Positions 63,535 through 64,000 of a stretch of 64,000 nt of DNA are shown here, one piece after another; within the stretch, counting starts at the first letter, position 1; every line of letters begins with the position of its first letter. Position numbers and translations under genes: made by a program. The DNA lies in the NCBI RefSeq assembly GCF_028693135.1, contig NZ_JAQUVZ010000010.1, forward strand, positions 62,001 through 126,000. The letters run 5' to 3'. The notes beneath the pieces are model-generated. The model was not told where the DNA came from, made no database searches, and saw only the letters and a program-made list of their open reading frames with translations. Source of the stretch: Methanosarcina sp. (GTDB taxonomy: Archaea > Halobacteriota > Methanosarcinia > Methanosarcinales > Methanosarcinaceae).

Positions 63535-64000
63535 ATTCCAGAAAAGAGTCTATTATGAATCAGGAGCAAAACAATATGGAATGGCCTGTAACTTCCGGAG
63601 ACTACGAAATAGGAGACACGAATTCGAGCGTAGCTGTGGTAACTCTTGCCTCTGACTACACAGCATGGGGACTTAAGAACTATACGATCTGCGGGACCTG
63701 CTTTACTGAAAACTTCGGGATTGAAAAGATAATAACCAATGTGCTTGCAAATCCGAACATAAACTGCCTGGTCGTCTGCGGAGCAGAAAGCGCCCACCGG
63801 GCAGGTCAATCTCTGATTTCCCTTGCCGAAAACGGAGTTTCCACAATGGCAGGCTCAAGAAAAATAGCCGGCTCAAATTCTCCCCTGCCCTACTTAAATG
63901 AAATTCCTATGACTGCAATCTCCCGCTTCCTCAGGGAAATTAAAATTATAGACCTTGTCGGAAACAAAGACCCTGCCGCCATCCAGAAAGTAATCGATTC
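63531..64000 (+). CDS. MtrA-like protein (tetrahydromethanopterin S-methyltransferase subunit A paralogue), incomplete
   Basis: At least 156 residues to the window edge. VAVVTLASDYTAWGL, ICGTCFTENFGIEKIITNVLANPNINCLVVCGAESAHRAGQSLISLAENG and LNEIPMTAISRFLREIKIIDLVGNKDPAAIQKVI follow the order of MtrA, the corrinoid-binding subunit of the Mtr complex; the His in AESAHRAG is at the position of the cobalt ligand. It is not in an mtr operon here and follows an MFS remnant, so I take it as a stand-alone paralogue (MtrA2-like). Start is ATG 63531 or ATG 63555. Confidence 0.8.
   Translation, partial: MNSRKESIMNQEQNNMEWPVTSGDYEIGDTNSSVAVVTLASDYTAWGLKNYTICGTCFTENFGIEKIITNVLANPNINCLVVCGAESAHRAGQSLISLAENGVSTMAGSRKIAGSNSPLPYLNEIPMTAISRFLREIKIIDLVGNKDPAAIQKVID

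Overview
The window is a piece of a Methanosarcina chromosome (Euryarchaeota). The evidence is a Vht/Vho-type methanophenazine-linked NiFe hydrogenase (two G-A-C operons with cytochrome b), an MtrA paralogue, a MEDS-domain histidine kinase, an archaeal Cgi121, RNA polymerase subunit Rpo3 with ferredoxin-like clusters, Rad50/Mre11, and GGTGA-type ribosome binding sites. The species is not fixed by the sequence; the diverged second hydrogenase operon resembles the M. barkeri/M. acetivorans naming (vht plus vhx) more than two near-identical copies.

Layout: 1-7,000 holds the end of an unrecognised gene, a CDIN1/TPD-type nuclease, and the converging rad50-mre11 operon. 7,000-12,600 is an accessory patch: a CPBP protease-MFS exporter pair bracketed by a 173-bp copy of the mre11 5' end, a DUF4386 protein, a second mre11 fragment, and an EEP-family hydrolase. 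12,670-18,754 has rubrerythrin and a three-gene operon of surface proteins. 19,146-26,111 has housekeeping genes (methylthiotransferase, glpX, a GATase, cgi121) and a MEDS/PAS histidine kinase. 26,413-39,605 is the hydrogenase island: vhxGAC and vhtGACD leftward, hypCDA-hypB-hypE rightward. 40,011-43,394 has a gamma-carbonic anhydrase, a hydrolase lying between tRNA-Leu remnants, and two intact tRNA-Leu(GAG) genes. 43,627-49,522 is the conserved rpo3-uS11-uS4-uS13 / tRNA-Ser / cbf5 / cmk-DUF106 cluster.

49,957-57,308 is a rightward metabolic cluster: an aldehyde dehydrogenase interrupted by an in-frame TAG, an acetolactate-synthase-like TPP enzyme resembling the cyanobacterial 2-oxoglutarate decarboxylase, a succinate dehydrogenase/fumarate reductase flavoprotein and iron-sulfur subunit, and a class II fumarase. 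Read together they could carry 2-oxoglutarate through succinic semialdehyde, succinate and fumarate to malate, i.e. a candidate TCA bypass; this is inference. The TAG may be read as pyrrolysine.

57,820-61,103 is a leftward, duplicated set: two aIF1A paralogues, each apparently starting at CTG seven bases after a GAGG Shine-Dalgarno, interleaved with three tiny RGG/CxxC zinc proteins whose leaders share an inverted repeat and a hairpin that overlaps the ribosome binding site. These, the amber codon and the TCA-like cluster are the points most worth following up. The window ends with a methyltransferase, an MFS remnant and an incomplete MtrA paralogue.
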